Below are positions 54,783 to 63,825 of a stretch of 64,000 nt of DNA, piece after piece. Below the pieces are notes generated by a model, which was given only the letters and a program-made list of their open reading frames with translations, searched no databases and was not told the origin of the DNA. The stretch covers positions 2,703,001 through 2,767,000 of the forward strand of contig NZ_CP123622.1 in NCBI RefSeq assembly GCF_029873255.1, written 5' to 3'. The position numbers were made by a program, and so were the translations under genes. Within the stretch, counting starts at the first letter, position 1. Every line of letters starts with the position of its first letter. The DNA comes from Pigmentibacter sp. JX0631. Lineage in GTDB: Bacteria > Bdellovibrionota_B > Oligoflexia > Silvanigrellales > Silvanigrellaceae.

Positions 54783-54962
54783 GGTTCACCTGTATTAACT
54801 ATAGGTCAAAAATAAAAAACCAAGTGAGGTTTAACGAATTTAAACTTTGTGATCAAGTATACGGAAAATTTTATCAAAAAAATACTTCACAACTGCTTCG
54901 CACCAAATTATTGTCGACGTTCTGTGAGAGTTTTTCTTTATTTTGCAACAAAAAGGAGATTT

Positions 54963-55940
54963 ATGCAAAGAATTGAAGCTTCTAAGTTATTGCAACTCCT
55001 GTTAGAACAAGAAAAATCACCGAATATAAAAGTTATTCTCAGTGATAATTCCATTTATAAAAAAATTATCGAAGAAAAATTGGCGAAGGAAGTTCAGGGG
55101 TCAGTTCCTTCTTTCTCTGGAAAAACGGCAATCACAGATTATGTTGAATATGCTGCATCTGGAACTTTATTTTTTGCACAGCAAAAAAGCATAGTTGTTT
55201 TACCTGATAAGTTAACAGCTAAACAGTGGGAAGAAGAAAAAATACATCTCCAACGTTTGCCAAAGGTACAAGAAACTAGCGCGTATTTTTTGGCAAATAT
55301 GTCCTATAAAAACATTATTAAACTAAATGATTTTCAGCAATGGGGAATGGTTTATCTTTGCTATGAGCCTAATGATTTAGAACTTTATAAAACTCTAGAA
55401 GTTCTAATGAATCGATACCCAACACTTCAAAGACTGAACAAAGCTGAGATGTCTGCTTTACTGCAAGTTGCAATAGAAACCTATTCATCAGATTTAATTG
55501 CTAGCGACTTGCACTTTTCATTAATGGACAAAACAGGGCTCAAGTTTTCAGAAGCTATGGCAGGAAATCCAGAAATAAATGGTTTTCACGTGGTTGACGC
55601 AATTGCCAAGGGGGATTTGTATTTAATTGAATTGCGTATGTCACAATGTGAAGCTTGCGGACAGGAAGCAACTAGTATTTTAATGGCTGTAGTGTATTTT
55701 TTAAAACAAGTAGCTTCTGTGCTAAAGCATTATGAGGAATCAAAAAACTTAAAAGCATCTTTTGAAAAAGCATTTATCCCATATCCTGCTCAAGCTCGTA
55801 TCCAAAAAGCAATGCATGTTTTGACCAAAGAAAAATTATTTCATTTTTTTATTGTGGCTGCTAAACTTGAAATGTCATTACGTGGACAAAAAAACGGACA
55901 TAAAATCCTAGCTGCTGAATTTATTGCTTGGTTGAGCTAG
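54963..55940 (+). CDS. Possible DNA polymerase III delta subunit (HolA-like), divergent
   Basis: A 325-residue cytosolic protein with RBS AAGGAGA before ATG 54963. The layout recalls HolA: an N-terminal part with YVEYAASGTLFFAQQKSIVVL (HolA has 'l-t-SLF---rLv-v'), a helical middle, and FHVVDAIAKGDLYLIELRM followed by GQEATSILMAVVYFLKQV, like the 'f-l-dAi--gd---al-lL--l---g-ep--iL--l---lr-l' collar region. The match is by eye only and no P-loop is present, as expected for delta. If not HolA, it is an unknown. Divergent from actC. Confidence 0.5.
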   Translation: MQRIEASKLLQLLLEQEKSPNIKVILSDNSIYKKIIEEKLAKEVQGSVPSFSGKTAITDYVEYAASGTLFFAQQKSIVVLPDKLTAKQWEEEKIHLQRLPKVQETSAYFLANMSYKNIIKLNDFQQWGMVYLCYEPNDLELYKTLEVLMNRYPTLQRLNKAEMSALLQVAIETYSSDLIASDLHFSLMDKTGLKFSEAMAGNPEINGFHVVDAIAKGDLYLIELRMSQCEACGQEATSILMAVVYFLKQVASVLKHYEESKNLKASFEKAFIPYPAQARIQKAMHVLTKEKLFHFFIVAAKLEMSLRGQKNGHKILAAEFIAWLS

Positions 55941-56016
55941 AAAAAAATACTTATATATAGAGGATTCAATAATAAAGATAAATCTATTCTTTTAAAGCTT
56001 GAGAGTCATAAATTAT

Positions 56017-57597
56017 CTAATCTTTTATTTCATGAATATTTTTTATTATTTGTTGTTTATTTAAGGAAAATTTACAGCCAATAAAAAATACTACAATACT
56101 AAAAATAACAGCGATGATATTGCTTTTTAAAGTGCTCATCGTTCCAATACCATTTCCAAAAACAGAAAAGTAGTTTATCAAAGTAAATCCCATTAAGTAA
56201 ATGAGTATCCAAATACATCCTTTTAAGTCTAAAGTTTTTAATTGACTTTTTCTTTTTCTATAAAGTAAAAAAGAATATAAAGCGATTAAAAATAGAATAA
56301 TTCCAGTTAAACGGATTAACACAGAAAAACCTATCCAATGCATCATAAGGCCGCAAATCGAAAACGCTGTTAGTGCAATTACTCTATAGAAAGGAAGCTT
56401 AAATGGCCTTTTATATTGAGGATATTTTTCCCTTAAAACAACTAATGCAATTGGTGTCACAGATAATGTCATTACGTAGGAAGAGGTTAAAAATGCAGCC
56501 ATCTCTTTCCAACCTGGAAAAGGAAAAATAAGGATTAATCCAACTACAAAAGATAACCATAATGAATTTTCAGGTGCTCCATTTTTATTTAATTTTGTTA
56601 CAAATTTGGGAGCAGCATCCATTGTGCCTAAACCATGCATTACACGCGCAGTAGTCGATGTCATTATCAAACCTGTGCCAAATGGTGAAATAATAGCATC
56701 AATATATAATAAAATACCAATGAACGTGAGACCCAAACCAATAGCTAATCCTGCGAACGGACCAAGATCTCCGGTAAAATTTAATTGTCTCCAGCCATCA
56801 TGTAAGAGATGGTTTGGCACCGCAACAATAAATGATAATTGAATAAGGACATATAAAATTGTTACAATAACTAAAGCAGTTATTGTTGCGAGAGGGATAT
56901 TTCTCTGCGGGTTTTGGGTTTCTCCAGCTAAAATAATTCCACTTTGAAAACCACCAAAAGCAAAAATAATTCCACCTACAGAAAGGCTCGACATAATGCC
57001 TTCAAATCCATATGGTAAAAAACCTTGTGTTTGAGTTAAATTCCCAAAATTACTATTGCTATGTGAAATAAAAACTATCGCAATTCCTAAAGGAACAAGA
57101 AGTTTCCAGATTGTTGCTAAAGAATTGGTATTTGTTAAAAACTTAATTGAAAATCTATTGATAAATATCATGATAAACAAAGTAAAAGCAGCAGAAATAT
57201 ATCCTATGATTGATAACTCATGTTTACCAGCGGCATCTGTTACGGTAAGAGTTGGAATATAAGTGCTTGCATATTGAATGACCGCTAAAGCTTCAATTGG
57301 AACAATGGTTGCAAAACAAAGAAAATAAATCCAACCAGTAATAATTCCAGTAAATTTTCCGTGCGTAAAAAATGAATAACTAGTTAAGCCTCCCATAATA
57401 GGAAACATTGCAGCTAATTCACAAAAAACTAAGATAATAAATACAAAGAAAAAACCGCCAATTAGCCAAGACATAATTGCTGCAGGGCCAGCCATTTGTG
57501 CTGCATAGAGTGGACCAAATAACCAACCAGAGCCAACCATGCTGCCAATTGCAGCTAAAGTAACTCCCCATAAACCTATATTTCTTTTTGGTGTCAC
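56017..57597 (-). CDS. APC-superfamily amino-acid permease
   Basis: A 526-residue transporter with about 12-14 helices. The first-helix signature GLWGVTLAAIGSMVGSGWLFG is typical of APC carriers; FGGFQSGIILAGETQNPQRNIP matches the conserved helix 6/7 region of the AspT/YveA-like aspartate and related permeases. A GTG at 57597 with AAGGAG 9 bases before is preferred to the longer frame (57639). Located after proline dehydrogenase on the same strand with a gap of about 180 bases, so proline or glutamate-family uptake is possible but not shown. Confidence 0.87.
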   Translation of the reverse strand: MTPKRNIGLWGVTLAAIGSMVGSGWLFGPLYAAQMAGPAAIMSWLIGGFFFVFIILVFCELAAMFPIMGGLTSYSFFTHGKFTGIITGWIYFLCFATIVPIEALAVIQYASTYIPTLTVTDAAGKHELSIIGYISAAFTLFIMIFINRFSIKFLTNTNSLATIWKLLVPLGIAIVFISHSNSNFGNLTQTQGFLPYGFEGIMSSLSVGGIIFAFGGFQSGIILAGETQNPQRNIPLATITALVIVTILYVLIQLSFIVAVPNHLLHDGWRQLNFTGDLGPFAGLAIGLGLTFIGILLYIDAIISPFGTGLIMTSTTARVMHGLGTMDAAPKFVTKLNKNGAPENSLWLSFVVGLILIFPFPGWKEMAAFLTSSYVMTLSVTPIALVVLREKYPQYKRPFKLPFYRVIALTAFSICGLMMHWIGFSVLIRLTGIILFLIALYSFLLYRKRKSQLKTLDLKGCIWILIYLMGFTLINYFSVFGNGIGTMSTLKSNIIAVIFSIVVFFIGCKFSLNKQQIIKNIHEIKD

Positions 57598-57778
57598 TTG
57601 GTTGTACTCCTTAAGTTTTGAACTGCAGTCACAATGCAATTTAGGAGACTTTTAAACTAGCGAGCGGATTAGTGTCAAGTTTGCGATGGATTTCTTATTA
57701 TTGATATAGATATATAAAATTTACATAAAATAATTAGGAAAGATAAATAAAATTTATTTATAAATCAAAAAATAGAAG

Positions 57779-58627
57779 TTATGATTTAAATAAATTTTTT
57801 AAAACAAAAAATACATTTTCTTTTCTTTCAGTTAGCCTTCTTGAATAATAAGCTTGCCAATCTTCGCCATAAGGAACATAAATTGTCATATTGTGGCCTT
57901 TTTCTCGAATTCTTGACCAAGTTTTTTCACGCATCCCATAGAGCATTTGAAATTCATAACGATCTTTTGGAATGTTATTTTTTTCAATGAATTGCATGCA
58001 AAAATCAATTATTTCATCATCATGACTTGCAATACAAACTCTTTTGCCATCAACAAGTAGTTTTTGAATGAGTTTTTTATAATTTTCTACAATTTGAGGC
58101 ATTTTTTGAAGAGCTTTTTCGACGGGTTCTTTATAGGCACCTTTGCAAAGTCTCAATTTTCCATTAGCAGCAATTACTCTATTAATGTCATTTTCAGTTC
58201 TATGTAAATAAGCTTGCAATACAATTTCAGGACTTGAAAAATCTTTTGCTGCACGTTCATACATTGCTAAAGTTCTTTCAGTATAGTCAGTTCCTTCCAT
58301 GTCTAAAGCAACTCTGCAATTAAATTGATCTGCTGTTTTTAGAATTTTACATAAGTTCTCAAAACAAAATTCGTGATCAATATCAAGTCCAAGCATAGTT
58401 AATTTAACAGAAACGTAACTATCAAGTTTTTGTTCAGCAATGCGTTTTAATAATAAGTCATATTCTTCGGTAAATTTTAGAGCTTGGTTTTTTTCTTTTA
58501 TATTTTCACCAAGAACATCCAAAGTAACAGATATTTTTTTTTGGTTTAATTTTTCAACTATGTTAAAAGCTTCTTCAAAATTAGAGCCAGATACAAATCT
58601 TTTTGCGTAAAATGGTATGCTTCCCAT
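57779..58627 (-). CDS. Proline dehydrogenase (monofunctional)
   Basis: A 282-residue FAD-dependent ProDH barrel that oxidises proline to pyrroline-5-carboxylate. SVKLTMLGLDIDHEF, ALDMEGTDYTERTLAMY, VLQAYLHRTENDI, LRLCKGAYKEP and the substrate-binding YGEDWQAYYSRRLTER are diagnostic. No P5C dehydrogenase domain is attached. ATG 58627 is chosen because GGAGAGG lies 8 bases upstream. It is followed by an amino-acid permease and preceded by two small genes with a sigma-54 promoter, so it may belong to a nitrogen-related unit. Confidence 0.93.
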   Translation of the reverse strand: MGSIPFYAKRFVSGSNFEEAFNIVEKLNQKKISVTLDVLGENIKEKNQALKFTEEYDLLLKRIAEQKLDSYVSVKLTMLGLDIDHEFCFENLCKILKTADQFNCRVALDMEGTDYTERTLAMYERAAKDFSSPEIVLQAYLHRTENDINRVIAANGKLRLCKGAYKEPVEKALQKMPQIVENYKKLIQKLLVDGKRVCIASHDDEIIDFCMQFIEKNNIPKDRYEFQMLYGMREKTWSRIREKGHNMTIYVPYGEDWQAYYSRRLTERKENVFFVLKNLFKS

Positions 58628-58718
58628 ATCATTAACCTCTCCAAAACGATCTAAATACAAAAATTCTATGCCGTTTTGTTTTTACAGTAAATTGAGGGAA
58701 TGACAACTTATGGGAATA

Positions 58719-58970
58719 TTATTTATTTGGTTTGTCTGAAATTTGTCTTAATTCTTCAATAAGCTTATTGATTCTTTGAACGCTTTGTTTAATATTATGA
58801 ATTTTGTTTGATAACTCAACTTCTTCTAGTAATTTTGAATCTTTAAAAAGAATAATATTATTATGCTTCTGTTTTATTAATAGCAGTTTATTTTCTGTAG
58901 CTTTTTTTCTTGATTTAAACATTTCAAAATCAAGAATATTCCTTTTAGGATTGAAAGAATTATTTAGCAT
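58719..58970 (-). CDS. Small coiled-coil protein of unknown function
   Basis: An 83-residue basic protein with RBS AGAGGAAAAA before the ATG. Heptad-like spacing (LLEEVELSNKIHNIKQSVQRI) suggests a coiled coil in the second half. No membrane helix or known domain. The good RBS and same-strand position between two other genes support a real gene. Confidence 0.6.
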   Translation of the reverse strand: MLNNSFNPKRNILDFEMFKSRKKATENKLLLIKQKHNNIILFKDSKLLEEVELSNKIHNIKQSVQRINKLIEELRQISDKPNK

Positions 58971-59015
58971 TTTTTCCTCTGCTTAAAATTAATAAAAAAA
59001 GGCAAGTTAAAATTG

Positions 59016-59038
59016 GGACGCTTTTTAAAATAGCGTCC
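59016..59038 (-). terminator. Hairpin after the 64-residue gene
   Basis: GGACGCT and AGCGTCC form a perfect 7-base stem with a 9-base loop just after the stop of the minus-strand gene. The following T-rich stretch on that strand is short, so termination may be partial. Confidence 0.45.
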
Positions 59039-59046
59039 TTTCAGCT

Positions 59047-59241
59047 TTATTTGATTCGATAGCTTTTTATTACATTCTTGTTTGCTTGTTCGCGTTCTTT
59101 CCGTAGTCTTTCTTGATTTGCTTTATTACGTTGCGTTTGTTTTTCAAAATGAGACTTTGGCTCATCAACTGGATTGTTTTTTGCAACTGCAGAATTATCT
59201 TTCAGAATTTTTTTAGAGAAAATGTCGATTACGTCACCCAT
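59047..59241 (-). CDS. 64-residue charged protein under a sigma-54 promoter
   Basis: A small protein beginning GDVIDIFSKKIL and continuing with a highly charged helix (SHFEKQTQRNKANQERLRK). GGAGTTTAAACT gives an RBS 8 bases before the ATG. A sigma-54 promoter stands 26-50 bases upstream, strong evidence that it is expressed under regulation. No cysteines, membrane helix or known domain. It may be a regulatory or adaptor peptide; function unknown. Confidence 0.7.
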   Translation of the reverse strand: MGDVIDIFSKKILKDNSAVAKNNPVDEPKSHFEKQTQRNKANQERLRKEREQANKNVIKSYRIK

Positions 59242-59691
59242 AGTTTAAACTCCATCAAATACGTTTAAGTTTAGGTCAGCAAGTTCAATGCCAACCTTTG
59301 TTTGTCTTTTTGTTAATGAAAACAAGGTATAATGATTTGTCTTTCTTCCAAGGTTTGTTGAAAGACTAAACACCCTTTGCTTATAAAAAGAGCTAATAGA
59401 AAATAGGCAGATGTTCAAGTATTAGCTTTCGTTTTGAGCAAAAATTTTTAAAGCAATGTTATTATTGATAAAAAAAGAAATCATCCTTTCCCAAAAAAAT
59501 AAAATATTTTTCTAATTTCCTAATAAATTGGATTTTTTTCAATCATTCTTTTAGACATAGAGAAATTGTATAATTTATTTACACTGCCTAAGAAATAATT
59601 GTCAATTTACAATTATAAGAACTTGAGTTAATGCTATAAAGTACGATTGTAGATGCTACGTCTATTTCATTATGACAAGGAGATTCTCTGA
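59242..59691. other. Divergent control region of the small gene and ppdK
   Basis: 450 bases without a gene. It holds the minus-strand sigma-54 promoter (59277-59294), an inverted repeat GTCTTTC-N14-GAAAGAC (59339-59366), and two perfect -10-like TATAAT hexamers on the plus strand (59328 and 59569) without good -35 boxes. The one at 59569 is 118 bases before ppdK and the better candidate for its promoter. Confidence 0.5.
59277..59294 (-). promoter_or_regulatory. Sigma-54 (-24/-12) promoter for the 64-residue gene
   Basis: Read on the minus strand TTGGCATTGAACTTGCT has GG and GC separated by exactly ten bases and matches the consensus as well as the tssB promoter. A start near 59267 would leave a 26-base leader before the ATG at 59241, with an RBS. 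The transcript could continue into the small coiled-coil gene and proline dehydrogenase if the hairpin at 59016 is leaky. Confidence 0.8.
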
Positions 59692-62289
59692 ATGAAATTA
59701 GTTTTCTTTTTTGGTGGTGGTTTAGCTGATGGAAATGCTTCTATGAAATCAGAGCTTGGTGGTAAAGGAGCAAATTTAGCTGAAATGACACTTTTGAAGC
59801 TGCCAGTTCCTGCAGGTTTCACCATTTCTACAAAAGTATGTTTGGATTATCTGCATGATAATGCTTCTTTTTCTCCTGAACTAAAAGAACAAGTTCTTGA
59901 AGCCTTGAAAAAGACTGAAAAAATAATGGAAGCTAAATTTGCTGACATTGAAAATCCTCTCCTTGTTAGTGTTCGTTCTGGGGCAAGAGTTTCCATGCCG
60001 GGTATGATGGATACTGTTTTAAACTTAGGACTAAATACAGTCACTGTGGAAGCATTGGCTAAAAAAACTCAAAACCCTAAGTTTGCGTATGATTCCTATA
60101 GAAGATTTATCCAGATGTATTCAAATGTTGTAAAAGAACTTGAAACACATCATATGGAAGATGCTTTAGAAAACTATAAAAATCAACGGGGTTTGAACGA
60201 AGATACAGAATTATCTGCCGAAGACTTAATAGAAATATGTAATATTTTTAGACAAATATACGTTAAGCATTTTCATGAACCGTTTCCAGAAGATCCATCA
60301 GAACAACTTTGGTCTTCCATTGCTGCCGTATTTAAGAGTTGGAATTGTGCAAGAGCTAAGAAATATAGAGAAATTCACTCTATTCCAAATGATTGGGGTA
60401 CTGCAGTTAATATATGCTCGATGGTTTATGGAAATATGGGAGATCAATCAGGAACGGGGGTTTGCTTCACAAGAGATCCATCGACTGGGGAAAACATATT
60501 TTATGGAGAATATCTCTTAAACGCTCAAGGTGAAGATGTTGTAGCTGGTATTCGAACTCCTAAAAATTTGAATTTATTAGAAAAAGAAATGCCTCATGTT
60601 TATGAACAGCTTTTAGAAGTGCGGGACAAGTTAGAAAATCATTACAGAGACGTTCAAGATATCGAGTTTACCATTCAACAAGGGAAACTTTATTTACTCC
60701 AAACAAGAAACGCAAAAAGAACAACCCAAGCTGCATTAAAAATTGCAATAGATTTAGCTAACGAAGGTAAAATTTCAAGGCAGGAAGCCTTATTAAAAGT
60801 AAATCCCCAAGATTTGGATAAATTACTTCATCCAACACTCGATCCAAGAGCGCATAAGCAAGTCATTGCTAAAGGATTACCTGCATCTCCGGGAGCTGTT
60901 TCTGGTAGAGCTGTATTTTCTGCAGTGGAAGCTGAAAGCTGGGCCGCTAGGGGAGAGCAAGTCATTCTTGTTCGGGATGAAACCTCGCCAGAAGATATTG
61001 GGGGCATGTACGCTTCTCAAGGGTTTCTGACAGCAAGGGGTGGAATGACTTCGCATGCAGCTGTTGTTGCCAGACAGATGGGAAAATGTTGTGTAGCAGG
61101 TTGTTCTTCTTTAAGTATTTCACAAATCCATAAATCAGTCAGAGTTGCTGGTATTGAAATTATGGAAGGTGATTGGATGACCTTGGATGGTTCAACTGGT
61201 GAGGTTATGCTTGGGAAAGTTGAAACAAAAAATGCTGAGCTCAGTTCTGATTTTGTTACATTCATGGCTTGGGCGAAGGAATATCGTACGATGCGTGTCA
61301 GAGCAAATGCGGATACTCCAAGAGATGCAGCCTTTGCGAGAAATTTTGGTGCTGAAGGGATTGGTTTGTGCAGAACTGAACATATGTTTTTTGATGAAAA
61401 TAGATTGCCATTTGTGAGACAAATGATCCTTGCAAAAAATATTCAAGAACGGAAAGAAGCGTTAGAAAAATTGCGACCTTTTCAACGAGATGATTTTGTT
61501 GCAATTTTAAGTGCCATGGAGAATCTACCGGTAACTATTAGACTTCTTGATCCGCCTTTACATGAATTTTTACCGCACACTGACAAGGACATGATGACCC
61601 TTTCAAATCAATTGGGACTATCGGCTGATGATATAAAGCAAAGAGTTAAAAGTTTGCACGAAGCAAATCCAATGTTAGGACACAGAGGGTGTCGTTTAGG
61701 AATATCACATCCAGAAATTTATGAAATGCAGGTTAAAGCAATAGTAGAAGCTGTTGAAATTTGTAAAAATCAAGGGAAAAAAGTGTTACCAGAAATTATG
61801 ATTCCTTTGGTTGGTATTCAGCAAGAACTTGAATGGTTAAGAAATAGATTGCAAAAAATAGCGCCACATTTTCCTTTTGGAACTATGATTGAAGTCCCTA
61901 GGGCTGCATTAATAGCTGATAAAATAGCGATTCAAGCCGATTTTTTCAGTTTTGGAACAAATGATTTAACTCAAACTACTTACGGATTTAGTAGAGATGA
62001 CTCTGCTCCTTTTTTAAGGGTGTATAAGCAAGAGGGTATTTTAGTCGAAGATCCTTTTGCTTCTCTTGATCAAGAAGGTGTAGGGCGACTTGTTGAGTTA
62101 GCTTGTGAGCTTGGTAGAAAACAAAAACCAGAAATTAAATTGGGAATTTGTGGTGAGCATGGTGGAGAGCCTTCTAGTGTTAAGTTTTGTCATAAAATTG
62201 GGTTAAACTATGTAAGTTGCTCACCTTTTCGGATACCTATAGCCATGCTTGCAGCGGCACAAGCTTCAATTTCACAAAATTTTGGATAA
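59692..62289 (+). CDS. ppdK: Pyruvate, phosphate dikinase
   Basis: An 865-residue PPDK that converts pyruvate, ATP and Pi to PEP, AMP and PPi (or the reverse). The N-terminal ATP-grasp part has LGGKGANLAEM and VSVRSGARVSMPGMMDTVLNLG-type sequence; the swivelling domain has the phosphohistidine H455 in GGMTSHAAVVARQMGK; the C-terminal PEP/pyruvate barrel has GLCRTEHMFF, MLGHRGCRLGI, GTNDLTQTTYGFSRDD and the catalytic-loop GICGEHGGEP. The length is standard. AGGAGA precedes the ATG. It likely supports PEP formation from amino-acid-derived pyruvate. Confidence 0.97.
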   Translation: MKLVFFFGGGLADGNASMKSELGGKGANLAEMTLLKLPVPAGFTISTKVCLDYLHDNASFSPELKEQVLEALKKTEKIMEAKFADIENPLLVSVRSGARVSMPGMMDTVLNLGLNTVTVEALAKKTQNPKFAYDSYRRFIQMYSNVVKELETHHMEDALENYKNQRGLNEDTELSAEDLIEICNIFRQIYVKHFHEPFPEDPSEQLWSSIAAVFKSWNCARAKKYREIHSIPNDWGTAVNICSMVYGNMGDQSGTGVCFTRDPSTGENIFYGEYLLNAQGEDVVAGIRTPKNLNLLEKEMPHVYEQLLEVRDKLENHYRDVQDIEFTIQQGKLYLLQTRNAKRTTQAALKIAIDLANEGKISRQEALLKVNPQDLDKLLHPTLDPRAHKQVIAKGLPASPGAVSGRAVFSAVEAESWAARGEQVILVRDETSPEDIGGMYASQGFLTARGGMTSHAAVVARQMGKCCVAGCSSLSISQIHKSVRVAGIEIMEGDWMTLDGSTGEVMLGKVETKNAELSSDFVTFMAWAKEYRTMRVRANADTPRDAAFARNFGAEGIGLCRTEHMFFDENRLPFVRQMILAKNIQERKEALEKLRPFQRDDFVAILSAMENLPVTIRLLDPPLHEFLPHTDKDMMTLSNQLGLSADDIKQRVKSLHEANPMLGHRGCRLGISHPEIYEMQVKAIVEAVEICKNQGKKVLPEIMIPLVGIQQELEWLRNRLQKIAPHFPFGTMIEVPRAALIADKIAIQADFFSFGTNDLTQTTYGFSRDDSAPFLRVYKQEGILVEDPFASLDQEGVGRLVELACELGRKQKPEIKLGICGEHGGEPSSVKFCHKIGLNYVSCSPFRIPIAMLAAAQASISQNFG

Positions 62290-62553
62290 AAATTTACAAT
62301 TAATTGTATTTAAAACATTTAATTAATTGTATTTATAATATTTTTTAAGTGTTTTTAAGTCTCATATTAAAAATATATCCTATTAATATCTATGCCTATT
62401 TTATTTCATTGTTGTTTTTAGTCAATAAAAAATAAAAACTCTAAGTGAACTCCCTGTGAATATTTTTAAGATGCTTTGGGTTTATGATAGTAAATCCTTG
62501 GATGTATTTTAGAGGTATCCATTTATTGAATTATTAGATTTAAGAGGTTTTTA
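62290..62553. other. Gap between ppdK and the sugar transporter
   Basis: 264 A+T-rich bases with two copies of TTAATTGTATTTA (near 62301 and 62323) and a tandem TTTTTAAGTG/TTTTTAAGTC. No convincing terminator for ppdK or promoter box for the next gene. AGAGG provides the RBS for ATG 62554. Confidence 0.4.
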
Positions 62554-63825
62554 ATGGTTTCTGCTGTGAAGTTTCCTCAGCCAAATCAGCATAATGTTGT
62601 GCAAAATCAGCAAAGTCACACATTTGCCATTGGTGTTGTTTCAACTCTGTTTTTCCTTTTTGGTTTTATTACATGCTTGAATGATATTCTTGTACCGCAT
62701 TTAAAAGAAGTTTTTAATTTAACAAACACAGAAGCTTCAATGGTGCAGTTTACCTTTTTTGGAGCTTATTTTTTAATTTCTATCCCTGCAAGTAAACTTA
62801 TTTCTAAATATGGTTATAAGCTCAGCTTTATTATTGGTCTTGGATTAACGACCCTAGGTTGTTTGTCATTTTTTATTTCTGCTGATTATATGTTTTACAC
62901 TTTCTTTTTGGGTGGACTATTTATTCTAGCAAGCGGAATAGTAATTTTACAAGTGGCGGCAAATCCTTATTTAACTATTTTGGGTGGACCTGAAAAAGCA
63001 TCAAGTAGGCTGATATTTGCGCAAGGATTAAATTCTTTAGGGACAACACTTGCTCCTTTATTGGGGTCAAGAATACTATCAGATACTAATCCGGCCGAAG
63101 GTATTGTAAAAACTCAAGAAGAACTTATTAAAGCTGCTCATGCAGTAGAAATTCCTTATTTAGGTTTAGCGGCTTTTGCAATTTTAATAGCTGTAGCTCT
63201 AGCCTTTTATAAGTTTCCAGCTAATAAACCTGCTAAAAGTACTTTAACTTCGCATGAAGAATCCCAATTTAAATTATTTGATTATCCAAGTTTAGTGCTG
63301 GGTGTAATAGGAATTTTCGTTTATGTTGGAGCAGAGGTTTCTATTGGTAGTATCATGGTTAACTTCATTTCTTCCTCTGAAATTGGTAATATGAGTCACC
63401 AAAAAGCGGCGCAATTATTAACTTATTATTGGGGTGGAGCAATGGTAGGACGTTTTATTGGAGCTTTTGTTACAACAAAAGTAAAACCACATAAAGTTTT
63501 ATTTGTTCATGCCATAGCGGCAGCACTTTTGGTAACTGTAACTGTGTTTGCTACAGGTCATTTGGCAATGTATAGCATCATAGCAGTAGGCTTTTTCAAC
63601 TCTATTATGTTCCCAACGATATTTGTTCTTTGTACACAATCAATAGGGAAATACATGGAAAAAGCTTCTGGTATTATCTGTGTTGCTATTGTTGGCGGCG
63701 CCCTTATCCCACCGCTACAAGCATTTGTTGTCGATCATATCAACATTCATATCAGCTATATTGTTCCATTAATTTGCTACTTGTATATAGCTTTCTTTGC
63801 TTTAAAGGTGAAATCAAAAGTTTAG
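62554..63825 (+). CDS. FHS-family sugar:H+ symporter (FucP/GluP-like)
   Basis: A 423-residue MFS transporter with about 12 helices. STLFFLFGFITCLNDILVPHLKEVF is the usual start of fucose/glucose-galactose symporters; LFILASGIVILQVAANPYL and FAQGLNSLGTTLAPLLGS follow, with the family's central loop and GGALIPPLQAFVVDH near the end. It imports a hexose across the inner membrane; glucose/galactose or N-acetylglucosamine cannot be told apart by eye. Terminator at 63900. Own transcription unit downstream of ppdK. Confidence 0.92.
   Translation: MVSAVKFPQPNQHNVVQNQQSHTFAIGVVSTLFFLFGFITCLNDILVPHLKEVFNLTNTEASMVQFTFFGAYFLISIPASKLISKYGYKLSFIIGLGLTTLGCLSFFISADYMFYTFFLGGLFILASGIVILQVAANPYLTILGGPEKASSRLIFAQGLNSLGTTLAPLLGSRILSDTNPAEGIVKTQEELIKAAHAVEIPYLGLAAFAILIAVALAFYKFPANKPAKSTLTSHEESQFKLFDYPSLVLGVIGIFVYVGAEVSIGSIMVNFISSSEIGNMSHQKAAQLLTYYWGGAMVGRFIGAFVTTKVKPHKVLFVHAIAAALLVTVTVFATGHLAMYSIIAVGFFNSIMFPTIFVLCTQSIGKYMEKASGIICVAIVGGALIPPLQAFVVDHINIHISYIVPLICYLYIAFFALKVKSKV

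Noticed and set aside
62295-62345. Possible terminator after ppdK
   Set aside because: ACAATTAATTGT is a loopless A/T palindrome; no stable stem is formed.
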